Origin: Silene conica
Taxonomy: Eukaryota; Streptophyta; Magnoliopsida; Caryophyllales; Caryophyllaceae
DNA length: 64,000 bases
Direction of reading: 5' to 3'
Assembly (NCBI GenBank): GCA_029255685.2
Contig: CM055315.2
Location: 46,791,705-46,855,704 of the forward strand
Part shown: positions 34,196-45,665 of the stretch, piece after piece
Layout: each line of letters starts with the position of its first letter
Position numbering within the stretch: the stretch's first letter is position 1
Program-made: the position numbers and the translations under genes
The notes under the pieces: generated by a model
What the model saw: the letters and a program-made list of their open reading frames with translations, nothing else
What the model was told of the DNA's origin: nothing
The model's database searches: none

Positions 34196-35329
34196 ATGGT
34201 GAGAACCACGGCTGCTGAGAACGTTATATTGCAAGCAATTCATCACTTGCTCGAAACTCAGAGACAGCAAGCAGGGAATGTTCCCCCTCCTCCTCCGCCA
34301 GGCATCGAGGCTAATCGTCCTGGTAGTTTCTCATGGATAGCTTCGCAGATGTCCCGTAGCCATGTGAAGACTTATGGTGGTGAGGTTGATCCGGTAGCCC
34401 TTACCGAATGGTTCAGAGAGATGGAAAAGAGCTTCACCCTGTATGCGGTGGGTAGAGAGGATAGAGTGCGGCTAGCCACTCACTTTCTGACCCTTGAGGC
34501 CGATAGGTGGTGGGCATTGACTGGACCTACTTTCTCTCTTGATCCTTTGTTCGATTGGGAGGCTTTCAAGGATAAGCTCGAGACGAGGTTTTACCCTAAG
34601 GAGCTCAGATCACAGCGACTCAAAGAATTCATGGATTTCAAACAAGGAGACATGACAGTGCAGGAGTTCACGGACAAGTTTAATCAGTTGGCTCACTTTG
34701 CTTCTCGGTTCGTAAGGGATGAATCCGAGAGAGTCTACTTCTACAAAGGAAAGCTAGGTGCCCGCATCGAGAGTATGATTCGCAGAGATTCTACTTCTTT
34801 CGTAGAGGTGTACGATGATGCTATTTGGGCTGAGAATTCAATTAAGGCCATAGATGCTGAGGTTAGAGCTTCTTCTGCTCTCAGTTCCCCTCAGGCTCGC
34901 TCTCTTGGGAAGAGACCCCTTGATCCTTTACCTGATTCTCCAGAAGTTCAACCTGAAAAATTCCAGAAGATTGGTTCCTCCAAGACCATGGATCCCCGCC
35001 CTGCACCTGACCCTTCCTTGAAGTGTTTCAAGTGTCACAAGGCCCTTCACCCTGGTGTTAACTGTAACGGTGATCCCTACTTGTGCTACACCTGCAATAA
35101 GCCTGGACATCGCTTCTATGAGTGTCCGGAGAAGAAGACTGTTGTTGGGAGGACTGCCACTGCTGCTGGTGCTGTTCGAAAGCCGAAGACCAAGGGTACT
35201 GTGTACGTGATGAGCATAGCTACTGCAGAGACTTGCCCTCAGTTGGTCACTGGTACGTTTTCATCTGTGACCTTTCTCTCCTATCTCCTTCTAAGACCCC
35301 AAAGTCTTATCATTTGCTCTAAATCTTAA
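34196..35329 (+). CDS. Gypsy gag protein (377 aa)
   Basis: This is an uninterrupted ORF with a genuine ATG. It is the structural nucleocapsid protein of a Ty3/Gypsy element, acting in virus-like particles in the cytoplasm. The N-terminus has a poly-Pro run (about 32-37). Then a retrotrans_gag core follows: KTYGGEVDPVALTEWFREME, RLATHFLTLEADRWW, FDWEAFKDKLETRFYP, LKEFMDFKQGDMTVQEFTDK (residues about 58-170). Two knuckles lie near the end: CFKC with later H and C (irregular), and CYTCNKPGHRFYEC (regular CCHC). No protease or pol follows before the 3' LTR, so the element would depend on a relative's enzymes (inference). Confidence 0.88.
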   Translation: MVRTTAAENVILQAIHHLLETQRQQAGNVPPPPPPGIEANRPGSFSWIASQMSRSHVKTYGGEVDPVALTEWFREMEKSFTLYAVGREDRVRLATHFLTLEADRWWALTGPTFSLDPLFDWEAFKDKLETRFYPKELRSQRLKEFMDFKQGDMTVQEFTDKFNQLAHFASRFVRDESERVYFYKGKLGARIESMIRRDSTSFVEVYDDAIWAENSIKAIDAEVRASSALSSPQARSLGKRPLDPLPDSPEVQPEKFQKIGSSKTMDPRPAPDPSLKCFKCHKALHPGVNCNGDPYLCYTCNKPGHRFYECPEKKTVVGRTATAAGAVRKPKTKGTVYVMSIATAETCPQLVTGTFSSVTFLSYLLLRPQSLIICSKS

Positions 35330-35898
35330 TCTCTCCCGTGCACCGATTCTTGTTGTGCACCTGTAAATTCGCCAAGCTACCTTTCTTTCGATCTATTGCA
35401 ACTTGTAAGATTTCGCAAACTTTGCTTTTTCTGAAAATTTTGAAAGGTAAGTGTGTTTTCGAAAGGATTTTGGTTGAAAGAAGTGGATAATCTTTCAACT
35501 TTGATAGGTTTTGGTGATAATTTTTCAAGAAACCTGGTTTTAAAGAGTTACTTGCCTTGCAATTCGATTGATCTCAGCGTCGATTCGTCATTGAACTCGT
35601 TATTGGAGACGTCTGATAACCTGAACGATGCTTGCCGACACCGGATCGGTCTAAATTTTGATTTTTAAGATATTCAAATTTTGGGACTTGTCTCAGATTT
35701 GGAATGTCGGGCTCTTGAATGTACAACGAGAACCCCAACGTCCACTGACGAAGACTTGTGCCTTGGAAAAATCGTTTGAAATCCTTGAAAAGAACCTGAG
35801 TTTGTAAAACAAGTTAAGTGGAAACTTTGATCTGTTAACTTTGTCCTTGTTACTGCTTTCAAGTTTCGAGGACGAAACTTTTTGAAAGATGGGGTGAT
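35330..35898 (+). other. 3' interior of the gag-only Gypsy element
   Basis: Non-coding. It ends with TTTCGAGGACGAAACTTT and a purine-rich GATGGGGTGAT before the LTR; the GACGAA block is also seen before the LTRs of the 56242 element. Confidence 0.75.
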
Positions 35899-38508
35899 TG
35901 TAACATCCCGTATTTTCGTAAAGGTCTATTTTATCAAAATAAAGTAATTTACGGAATTTAATAATAATTTAATAATAATCGTAATTTATATTTTTAAGAT
36001 TTCCGTTAAGTTCGTCTTAAAAATCGTTTAAGCTTAGGATGCCTTGTTCATTTTATATCAAACCGCTTCACTGTTTCCGTTTCGCTTGAATAGAGTAAAC
36101 CCGACTCAATAAAGGTGAAAGGACAACTTAAAACCCTACCTTAAACCTCTCCATCGACATTCCATTTCTTTTCACAGTAAACAAACTCAAACACCATTTT
36201 CATTTCTCTTCAAGCTTTTCAAGACGATCTCGCCCCCTTCCCGAACTCGTATCGAGGTAAAAGTTACATATTCGGAATCCTCGCGAGATTTATGATCTTT
36301 CCATCACTTTCAATTTCAATTTCGTGAAACTTCATTTCGGGGCTGTTTTGCCTTAATCACGAAATTATCACTTTAATCCGTGTTTTTGTGCTTGAAGGTG
36401 GAGCTAGCAACAATCCGGAGGAAGAACTCGTGATCCTTGAAGAATAAACCGGAGCATTCGCGGAGTAGAGGTGACGATAATGAGAAACTCGGCCTTTTGT
36501 CTAAATTAGCATTTTATGTGATTTTTGGTTGTGTTTGATGAATGTTTGTTTAGTCTTAAGTTCTTTAATGTTCTTAATATGTTATACAAACTGATTTTAT
36601 GAAGTTTTATTGATGAATTTGATGAGGAATGAGATTTAAGGCGTATACATGTTAAGACCGGTTTAATTTGTGATTTTATGGTTAAGTACGGAATAATGGT
36701 TTGGATACATGTTCATATGTTTATTTGATGTGGTTTACGTGCTGGAAGTGTGAAATCGTTGCTTAGAAACATGTTTGAGTCGGAAATGTAAAGTATTGAA
36801 TGGGTTAGAGAATAGCGAAATTGGCGAAATGCGTGAGCAGAGGCTCTGAGCCGGCAGGCTGACCGGCAGCCGGTCGGCCGGCTCAGAGTCCCCTTTGTAT
36901 TATTTTGGATTTTCGAAGTTTTTGGGAAATGGGCCCCCAGCCGGTGGACCGGCAGCCGGCCGGCCGGCTGGGAGTCCCTTATGTGTGTGTTGTGTTTGAG
37001 AAAAGAAAAGAGAGAGGGGTCCCCAGCCGGTGGACCGGCAGCCGGCCGGCCGGCTGGGAGACCTTGTATGTTGTTTTTGAGTTTTGTCGGCTGAAGAGTA
37101 ATGGACTCTCAGCCGGTTGACCGGCCGCCTGTATTGTGTTATTTGCTTCGTAACTTATGAATTTCAAGTCGGATTGTATTGATTCCTTTTCCGTATGCTT
37201 CGTATGTTTGGTTGAAATCCCCGAGGTATGGGCGACACTATATTGGGTTCGGGAATAGAGTGAGGATAGAGACCCCCCGGTCGGGCAACCGAAAGGGAAA
37301 CCGGCTCTCCCTCGGCTTAATTCTCGGGGTCAATTAAGTGTTGGTTTGAGTATACGTCGCTTGCATGTTTGGTTATGAATTGAGTATGTTCAGTAATGAA
37401 GTTGTAGGACTGTAATTTGGATTAGGTTACAGTTCTGTGTTACCTTTGTATTATGGGGTATGATGTGTTAGGACTGTAATTTGGATTAGGTTACAGTTCT
37501 GTGTTACCTTTGTATTATGGGGTATGATGTGTTAGGACTGTAATTTGGATTAGGTTACAGTTCTGTGTTACCTTTGTATTATGGGGTATGATGTGTTAGG
37601 ACTGTAATTTGGATTAGGTTACAGTTCTGTGTTACCTTTGTATTATGGGGTATGATGTGTTAGGACTGTAATTTGGATTAGGTTACAGTTCTGTGTTACC
37701 TTTGTATTATTGGGTATGATGTGTTAGGACTGTAATTTGGATTAGGTTACAGTTCTGTGTTACCTTTGTATTATGGGGTAGGATGTGTTAGGACCGTAAA
37801 TTGGATTAGGTTACAGTTCTGTGTTTCCCTTTGTATTTGAGGTGTTTTGTTGTGAGACAGTGACTAGGATTAGGTCACGGATTTTGGCTATCTTAGTATT
37901 GTTCGTCCAAGGCATTGGACGACTCTTAGTCCGGTTTCGTAAATGGTTTGGATTGAAAGACCCCCCGGCCGGGCAACCGGAAGGGAAACCGGCTCTCCTT
38001 CCAAATAGTTTCCGAAGTTGGTTGAGAGCCCTTGCGTAAGTATTTGCATGATGTTATGAAAGTTGAGATATTGAGATTTGTATGCTTCACATGTTTTTTA
38101 TATATGCTGGAGTATATTGTATGTTTATGTTTTGTGTGTCACTGACAATAGGTGGCTAGGAGCACTCTAGTCACTCCCCACTGACTGTGGCGCACATGTT
38201 GTATGTGTGTAGGTACATGAGGCTGTTTGCAGGGGGTTACGTTGAGGCTAGCGAGCGATGATCCTTCATCGTTGACTTTACCTTATCGTGTAGCTAGACC
38301 TTAGACTTACGTTTCAGTATTTGGTGCCTGTAGGGATATGCTATCCCAGGCTGCTTTGTATCGTACTTAGTACTTAGTTATGTTTTGTCTATCGCATGTT
38401 TAGATTTCTAAAGCACCTCGCATGTTTAGTTTTGTTAAAAAGTTTTAATTCCGCTGCATTTTTGGTACTTTGTATGTTTATATTTCCGCTTTCGCGAGGG
38501 GTTTTACA
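35899..38508 (+). repeat. 3' LTR of the gag-only Gypsy element
   Basis: Nearly identical to 31398-34030, with the 64-bp array at 37405-37852 (7 copies) and the GC-rich hairpins at about 36845-37130. It ends CGAGGGGTTTTACA followed by TTATA. Confidence 0.92.
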
Positions 38509-38513
38509 TTATA

Positions 38514-39060
38514 TGTAGTCAAAAAATGGGGAACCTGCGGTCGCTAAGGTGGTAGCGTTATTGGAGTTTGGTGGCGAAAGATGATGAGGAAGGAAACTGA
38601 TGTCAGAACCAATATGGTGTGCAGGTATGTTAGTCAATGTTGCGCTGGTACAAGGGACGTTCGTTGTCTCGTCGACATTGTTGATTGATTGTTGCTGGCG
38701 GCGACGGTAAGTTTTTTTGAATCGTTGTTTACCGACGCTAGCAGCACCTGAGCAGATTGGAGACGAGGGTTGATGAAACGGATATGAAGGAGAATGATTT
38801 TTGGTCGATATTTGTCACACACCGGTGTCGGGGATGTGGTGTCGGACCTCCGGTAACGGCAGCCTAACATGTGATGGTGGGCTTGGCTCGTATCAGTGTA
38901 TGATGGGTATTAAAATTGTGAGGTGTTAGTGTGTGAGCTAGAGGGTGGGGACCTTGGGACTGGGTAATATCACGAATATGGGTCATTGATTTTGTGTAAT
39001 CCAATGGATGTGAGTCGTTCTCACTGTATGCACCGAATAGCCATTCTCACCGGATCTTGA

Positions 39061-39063
<3 letters not shown>
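38514..39063 (+). mobile_element. E3 right part with inverted terminus
   Basis: It continues E3 after the Gypsy insertion and ends CATTCTCACCGGATCTTGAC, the inverted partner of the E3 start, then TA repeats. No coding sequence was recognised. E3 without the insert is about 1.3 kb. Confidence 0.75.

Positions 39064-39100
<37 letters not shown>
39064..39100. repeat. (TA)n tract between E3 and E2
   Basis: About 18 TA units shared as the boundary of two TIR elements. Confidence 0.95.
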
Positions 39101-39106
<6 letters not shown>

Positions 39107-39284
39107 CGAATCACGTGAGGCACCCCTCTTAGGGTGAGGCTGCTGGCCCCTTTCTAGCCGTCGGATGAAAATAATAGAATTGTACCAGATCTTGCCACGT
39201 GTTCAAGTTCAAGTTTGATTCCAAAGAAATAAGGTTCCCGTTTTAATGATTTGCAAGATTATTTGTTGGAATCCAGATGACCAT

Positions 39285-39749
39285 TTATTTGCAAGCAAGT
39301 TGGTGCAGCAAGTTGCCACCATTGTCGACAATCTCAAAATCAACACCTGCCTCATTTAGTACTTTAAGACACTCTTCTTGCTTGCACCTAGCGCACGTCA
39401 TTAGAGCCGTTTCACCAGATTTAGTTCTCGAGGTTATATCACTGAGGAGCATTTGAAGAATTCTTCCCGTTTTTTCATAGTACTCAATCGCACACCATGT
39501 GACAGGGTATGGCTCAGCTAGTCCTGCACCCACCCGGAATTCTTCCTCGGAATCCGTGTCCCATGACCATGCTCCAAGTATTACTTCGATGTCAGTTCTT
39601 ACATTGGCCTGCTTAGAAATAGAACTGATCAGAACTTTTGTGGAATCACAAGGTAGTAACATATTTTTACTTCTATACATCAAGATGGTAAATCGGCTTA
39701 CTTTGGCAAAATAGCTATTCATATAAGGCACCCCACATTTTAAGTTCAC
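39285..39749 (-). pseudogene. Captured ankyrin-repeat protein gene fragment
   Basis: The minus-strand frame is open for about 154 codons, first with GTG; an ATG lies ten codons in (MNSYF). ILGAWSWDTDSEEEFRVGAG, LAEPYPVTWCAIEYYEKTG and RILQMLLSD strongly recall a plant ankyrin-repeat family protein. They are followed at once by SGETALMTCARCKQEECLKV and LNEAGVDFEIVDNGGN, a later ankyrin repeat of the same protein type, so intervening repeats or introns seem lost. No start region, other exons or end are present. It lies inside a transposon-like element between its TIR and tandem array, so it reads as gene capture and not as a resident gene. Confidence 0.75.
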
Positions 39750-41215
39750 GTTTCACGAAATAAGGTTCCGGTTTCACAAATTAAGGTCCAAAATTCACGA
39801 AATAAGAAATTAAACATTTTGTGATTAAACAAACATTTTAAATCCAAGTTTCACGAAATAAGGTCCCGATTTCACAAATTAACGTCCAAGATTCACAAAA
39901 TAAGATATTAAATATTTCGTGAGTAAACAAACATTTTAAGTCCAAGTTTCACGAAATAAGGTTCCGGTTTCACAAATTAAGGTCCAACATTCACAAAATA
40001 AGAAATTAAACATTTTGTGAGTAAACAAACATTTTAAGTCCAAGTTTCACGAATTAAGGTCCAAGATTCACGAAATAAGAAATTATACATTTCGTAGGTA
40101 AGCAAACATGTTAAGTCCGAGTTTCACGAAATAAGGTCCCGGTTTCACAAATTAAGGTCCAAGATTCACGAAATAAGAAATTAAACATTTTGGGAATAAA
40201 CAAACATTTGAAGTCCAAGATTCACGAAATAAGTTCACGGTTTCACAAATTAAGGTCCAAGATTCACGAAATAAGAAATAATACATTTCGTGAGTAAACA
40301 AACATTTTAAGTCCAAGTTTCACGAAATAAGGTCCCGGTTTCACAAATTAAGGTCCAATATTCATAAAATAAGAAATTAAACATTTCGTGAGTGAACAAA
40401 CATTTTAAGTCCAAGTTTCACGAAATATGGTTCCGGTTTCACAAATTAAGGTCGAAGATTCACGAAATAAGAAATTATACATTTCGTGAGTAACAAATAT
40501 TTTAAATCCACGTTTCACAAAATAAGGTCCCGGTTTCACGAATTAAGGTCCAAGATTCACGAAATAAGAAATTTAACATTTTGTGAGTGAACAAACATTT
40601 TAAGTCCAATTTTCACGAAATAAGGTTCCGGTTTCACGAATTACGGTCCAAGATTCACGAAATAAGAAATTAAACATTTTGTGAGTAAACAAACATTTTA
40701 AGTCCAAGTTTCACGAAATAAGGTCCCGGTTTCATGAATTAAGGTCCAAGATTCACGAAATAAGAAATTAAACATTTTGTGAGTGAACAAACATTTTAAG
40801 TCCAAGTTTCACGAAATAAGGTCCCGGTTTCACGAATTAAGGTTCAAGATTCACGAAATAAGAAATTAAACATTTTGTGAGTGAACAAACATTTTAATTC
40901 AAAGTTTCACGAAATAAGGTTTCGGTTTCACAAATTAAGGTCCAAGATTCGCGAAATAAGAAATTATATATTTCGTGAGTAAACAAACATTTTAAATCCA
41001 AGTTTCACAAAATAAGGTTTCGGTTTCACAAATTAAGGTCCGAAATTCACGAAATAAGAAATTATCCATTTTGTGAGCAAACAAACATTCTAAGTCTAAG
41101 TTTCACGAAATAAGGTCCCGAGTTCACAAATTAAGGTCGAAGATTCACAAAATAAGAAATTAAACATTTTGTAATTAAACAAATATTTTAAGCCCAAATT
41201 TCACGAAATAAGAAA
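39750..41215 (-). repeat. 98-bp tandem repeat array in E2 (about 15 copies)
   Basis: It is the same unit as 28561-29999, on the opposite strand (GTCCAAGTTTCACGAAATAA, then GGTTTCACAAATTAAGGTCC). Units vary by a few substitutions; some are shortened. Confidence 0.9.
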
Positions 41216-41390
41216 AAGAGCAAAATGGATAATTTTTTTAGATAAAGAAAATATTTGGGCCAAATGAATTGTTATAAATGACCCATAATTTTTATCCCAT
41301 TGAAATTAGTCCAATGAACATTGAAAATCATGTGCAACATAGTAAGGGTTCGGCGGCCTCACAGGAATAGGCGACCTCACGTGATCCGGC

Positions 41391-41393
<3 letters not shown>

Positions 41394-41467
<74 letters not shown>
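41394..41467. repeat. (TA)n tract bounding E2 on the right
   Basis: About 35 TA units. Confidence 0.95.
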
Positions 41468-41470
<3 letters not shown>

Positions 41471-41836
41471 TATATTAAAAATAAATAATAAGAAGAATTG
41501 GTGTACTTTTTGTTCCTCGCGCTCCTAATTCAAGAATGCAGCTGAACCGCATGTGAAAGGTGGAACACGACTATCATTTCCTAACTTATCCCATATTGAT
41601 TTGAGTCAAGTATAATACTCAACAATGGTCTGATCTTTCTTTGGTTTACATTCATTAAGTTTTGCCTTTAACTGGTGTACTCGTGGTGCGTTAGCGGTTG
41701 TGTGATATTAGGGTGAAGTCGAATTTTAACAACGTTTCTTAACTACGCTTTTATTACCATGACGTTACACTAATGCCACACTATGACTTTGACTTTCTTC
41801 TTTTCCCGTCGGCGTTTCTAGTTGTGCAACGGTACC
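41468..41836 (-). mobile_element. Copia gag fossil, second copy
   Basis: Closely similar to 4190-4590 (for example CGACTATCATTTCCTAACTT and CTGGTGTACTCGTGGTGCGT in both). It is broken and shorter. It is bounded left by the TA tract of E2 and right by a Gypsy LTR end. Confidence 0.75.
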
Positions 41837-41853
41837 TGTAAAACCCCTCGCGA
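41837..41853 (-). repeat. 17-bp LTR end of the 31398-type Gypsy family
   Basis: TGTAAAACCCCTCGCGA is the reverse complement of the last 17 bp of the LTRs ending at 34030 and 38508. The rest is replaced by the Athila LTR starting at 41855. Confidence 0.6.
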
Positions 41854-42035
41854 CTGATGCATGCCATTTCTATAGTCCTTTTAGACTTCTTTTGCATGCA
41901 TTTCTATGCTCTCTTGCTAACAACTTGCTACTTTTAGCCCCGAGTTGCCTACTTTGAGCCCTCTTGTATTAATTGCAGGAATATACTCGGAAGTATGTAC
42001 TCGGAGCCGAATTTTGTCCTCAAGGTTGCATTTAG

Positions 42036-43292
42036 TGTTAGGTTTAAATATCTCATAACCTTATAAATTCGTCATACTAAATAAGTTTGATAACTAACAT
42101 TTTAACTATAAATATTTTAGATCTTATGCATGCTAAATAAAATGCGGAATATCGAAATCGAATGCTTACAATTCGACGAAACCGGTGCAAGGATGATCCT
42201 CCAAACCGAGTAATCAAGGTAGATTACCTCCTTTGTGATGCACCCAAAACAACCCCTTAAACCGAAACATACACTAGCTAGGTGTTATAATCGGTTCTCC
42301 TTAAACTCTATATTCTAATCTATTATTTTAATAAATAATATGAGAATACTATAACAATTGTAGTATTTCTAATATAATCCTATTATATTAATATGTTATG
42401 AAATAATATTAGAGGTTTTATTATAGTTTTCTCACACTTGAAAACTAAGATAATTTAGAATGAATTCATGTGTAAATATTTTCACATTGATGATGGGTTT
42501 TGGTGGTGTTGCCGTGAGCACACATGGGACGCACCAAAATGGTGCTTTTTGTCTTACCAAAACAAATAGAGTGGCTCTAGGTACTATTTTCAGGAGTAGC
42601 ATAATGATGGTGTTTATAGAGTGTCTTTAAGATGCTTAAACACTTCATAAACCACCCACCCCAAACCGTCACTTTTGGGTTAAAATGGACATCCATTTTA
42701 AGTTTGTCATTTGTACAATTGTATATGTGCGACATAAAATGTCGCGCTCATAAGAAACAATTGTCTTAATTTAAAATGCATATTTATCAAATAAATATCA
42801 TTTATAAATTAAATAAATCATATTTAATAATTTGACAAGTAATTCGAAATTACTAATATATAAAATGGTCATTTTCAATAATCGTCAATATGATGTACAA
42901 CATTTGTAATTATGCAACCCGATTCATTCTAATTACGACATTTTATAAATATCATTTAATGTTTGATAATTGACACGTTTCAATTTCAAACATAAATCTT
43001 ATATTAAGATTTAACCTCTGATTTCTCGAAATACGAGTTTAAGGAATCTGATCAACTCGTATCAATATAAATTTGATCAGTTTATCAATTAAGGGAATTG
43101 TCCTATAGGTGTGACCTAAAGGGATCAACTGACCACCACCGTCATCCGACCGTAATGTCAAACTCTAGCTAGCCAATCATTACTGATTAATGTTGGTCAG
43201 TTGACAATATAATTTCGTATCATCCCTTGCGCATTCTCGTCATGAGATTTAATTATGTGATCGCACTATTGTTGAGGACATATTTCGCAACA
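42036..43292 (-). repeat. 3' LTR of the gag-only Copia element
   Basis: On the plus strand it starts TGTTAGGTTTAAATATCTC and ends TTTCGCAACA. It pairs with 49044-50247. Confidence 0.9.
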
Positions 43293-43304
43293 ATCTCCCA
43301 CTTG

Positions 43305-45665
43305 TCCTCGACAAGTGTGCGTCACCAATTCTCTTGTCCTATTACAATCTCCCACTCAATGCAAGGTGTCTCTCTGAGGTCGTACTTGCAATTGATCATA
43401 TCATGAGTGGTTTCCTCGATATGGAGAATAACTGTTTGACCGGAATTATCTACCATAGATACATTCCGAGCGTGGCCTCGCATTTTCAGTTAACTTCTCC
43501 TCGAGTGGCCTTGAGATTTGAACAACCCTGACAAGGGGTGGACAATTTCCATCGTACTACTTCCTTCAACTAGTCACAGTCAGTCACAACCCAAAGCAAT
43601 TCCATTTGACTACAGTTACGAAAAGTCGTAGAGAATGGATCAAGGTTATGCCAAAACTGCACCATCTTGGGAGAGTAGTCTTTAGTCTAAGAATTGACTC
43701 ATAAGAATACTATAGCAGCTCTTGCCACAACCCGGCTATCATAAAATTACCAGAACTCTATAAGCGGTCACTTTGCCCGATAGAGTGTCTCTTGCAGTCT
43801 GTCTATGTAATCGACTAGTCATCAAATATGACTCTATGGCATTTGAACTTGCCATCAGTCGCCTCACATTCCAGTCGCTTTGAGATGTCACCTCATATAA
43901 GCGGCTAGGGGCTATACTAAGTCAATCCAGTTCACTTTATGAGGTTCAAAATTGTCTCTTACAACCCATTTGTATTTTGACAAAGTATCTTTTATTGTGA
44001 GTTAATATAACTCAAATGACATTGTCATGCTAAGACAGTCAATAATGCTCCATAGCATTTGATGCATGATCATCAAATTGGTATGATTCCAAAACTTACA
44101 AATTTTGGTCTCCTTCTAACTCATATTATCTCGTATAATATGATATTATTTGAGTACATGTCTAGAACTCATTCGAGATTTTGAGTTTCTTTCCCTGAAA
44201 GAAGCTCTCACTGTTATCTTATAACTAGTGACGTATTGGTATATTAGAGGGATCAACTTATCGCTCCAAAGTACCTAGTCACTTTTGTACTTCAATCTAT
44301 TTTGTAGTTATTGATGTCATCATAACTAGTTCTCCTCGAGAACCCATCATTTTCAATTATCTCGGATATTAATCAAAAGTTTTAGGTTGTATGAATCACC
44401 ACGTGATTATATATTCATCAATATGATTAATTTATCCAACCCTTTTGATTTCTAATGGGTGACGTTTCATTATCAATATAATAAACTCTCCCGTAAAGCT
44501 CCATCATCCTATGATGTTCAATATTCCTTTTAATCTAGAATTGTAAACCTCTTATTCTTTACACTTTAAAGAATCACCATTCTCTCTAAATGGTAGGTTT
44601 AATTCTCTAATGAATATCGCTCCCACTAAAACCAATATCACTCTCTCTATAGTGATCAACTTTCACTCAATCAATATAATTTCTTAAATGAACCTTTCAT
44701 TTCTCATTTTCGTTTCCTCGAAACGAAACATGACATGATATTCCCTTATAACTACCATCGAGAGAATTGAGATGATTTCTCCTCTTTTATCTTATAATTT
44801 GAGAAATATTATTATCAAGGAAACTTTTTCCTTCCTTTTTTTTATACGGGGTTTCTTTTATCCTCTCTCTAAGAAACAATGACATAAGGAATATTTCCTC
44901 TTGTGTCCTCCCGTAGTTTCTTCAGTGTCCTCTCGTAGTTTCTTTTATTCATTCATTTAGGGTTCTTCTTAAGACTCCTATATAGGATTCTTCTCTAAGA
45001 TCCTACATCTATATCATTGGTTTGCAGGCGAAATATTTTCTCCCACTCTATCCTTTAAAATAACCCTTATTTATACAAGGATAACAATTTCCCCATAACC
45101 AATGTTTTGAATGATGAATAGTATTAGGGTTGATAAATTAATTCTCATTTTCACTTAAAATGATCATCTTATAATGAACTAATTATATTTCATTTTGATT
45201 GAGTGTTTTCTCTTGAGGTGTAGTTCTCCGTTTAAATTAATCAACACTACTTTGATTCTTTCTCTTGATCGTATCAATCTTATTGTACAATGAACATTTC
45301 AGGGTACTTCTTTAGTGATTTATTAAGATCACATGAACTCATGTTACAAGGTATGCAATTTACTTTAGGAATCAATGATTTGATTAAGAAGAAAAGGAGT
45401 GACTTGGGTTGAAAATCAAGTCACCAATATCCAAAATACAACCATTGTTTAGGATTTGAATCCTTGTCATACAAGAAAAGACATTGTTCTTTAAAATTAA
45501 AGTGCATAAATGAAAGAAGACGATAATGAAAATTAGAGCCAAGCTCTTGATGTCTTCAATCACTGGATGCTACCATGTCAATCCATGTAAGGAACTTAAT
45601 GCTTCCCTTTCCTTGCCCTTATCATCATAAGGTGCCCCTTTAAAACAATTTAAAAGGGATGATAG
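43305..45665 (-). other. Copia non-coding 3' interior
   Basis: It has no protease, integrase or RT motif on either strand. It contains CACTTGTCCTCGACAAGTGTG next to the LTR and is T/C-rich on the plus strand. Confidence 0.7.

Larger units (their letters stand above)
31398..38508 (+). mobile_element. Gag-only Ty3/Gypsy element (TR-GAG-like), whole and young
   Basis: LTRs 31398-34030 (2633 bp) and 35899-38508 (2610 bp) flank a 1.87-kb interior with an iMet PBS, one gag ORF and a purine tract GGGGTGAT. Target duplication TTATA lies at 31393-31397 and 38509-38513. The LTRs differ by about seven substitutions and one gap of about 23 bp, roughly 0.3% divergence, suggesting insertion on the order of 0.1 Myr ago at a conventional plant rate (inference). 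There is no pol. It is inserted in E3. The gag type and PBS suggest a Tekay/Del-like clade, tentative. Confidence 0.9.
39101..41393 (-). mobile_element. E2: (TA)n-bounded TIR element with 98-bp array and captured gene fragment
   Basis: It is the same family as E1, in opposite orientation: the left end AGAAATCGAATCACGTGAGG matches the E1 right end inverted, and the right end (read inverted AGAGGCCGGATCACGTGAGG) matches the E1 left end. It holds an ankyrin-protein fragment (39285-39749) in place of the E1 unique part and an array of about 15 units (39750-41215). The inner 140 bp near 41250-41390 is almost identical to E1. No transposase is seen, so it would move only with outside help. Confidence 0.75.

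Noticed and set aside
38634-38870. 78-codon ORF in E3
   Set aside because: It is short, with no homology that I recognise and no support from a second copy.
39285-39749. A resident ankyrin-repeat gene
   Set aside because: It is a fragment without start or end exons, enclosed by transposon termini and a tandem array.
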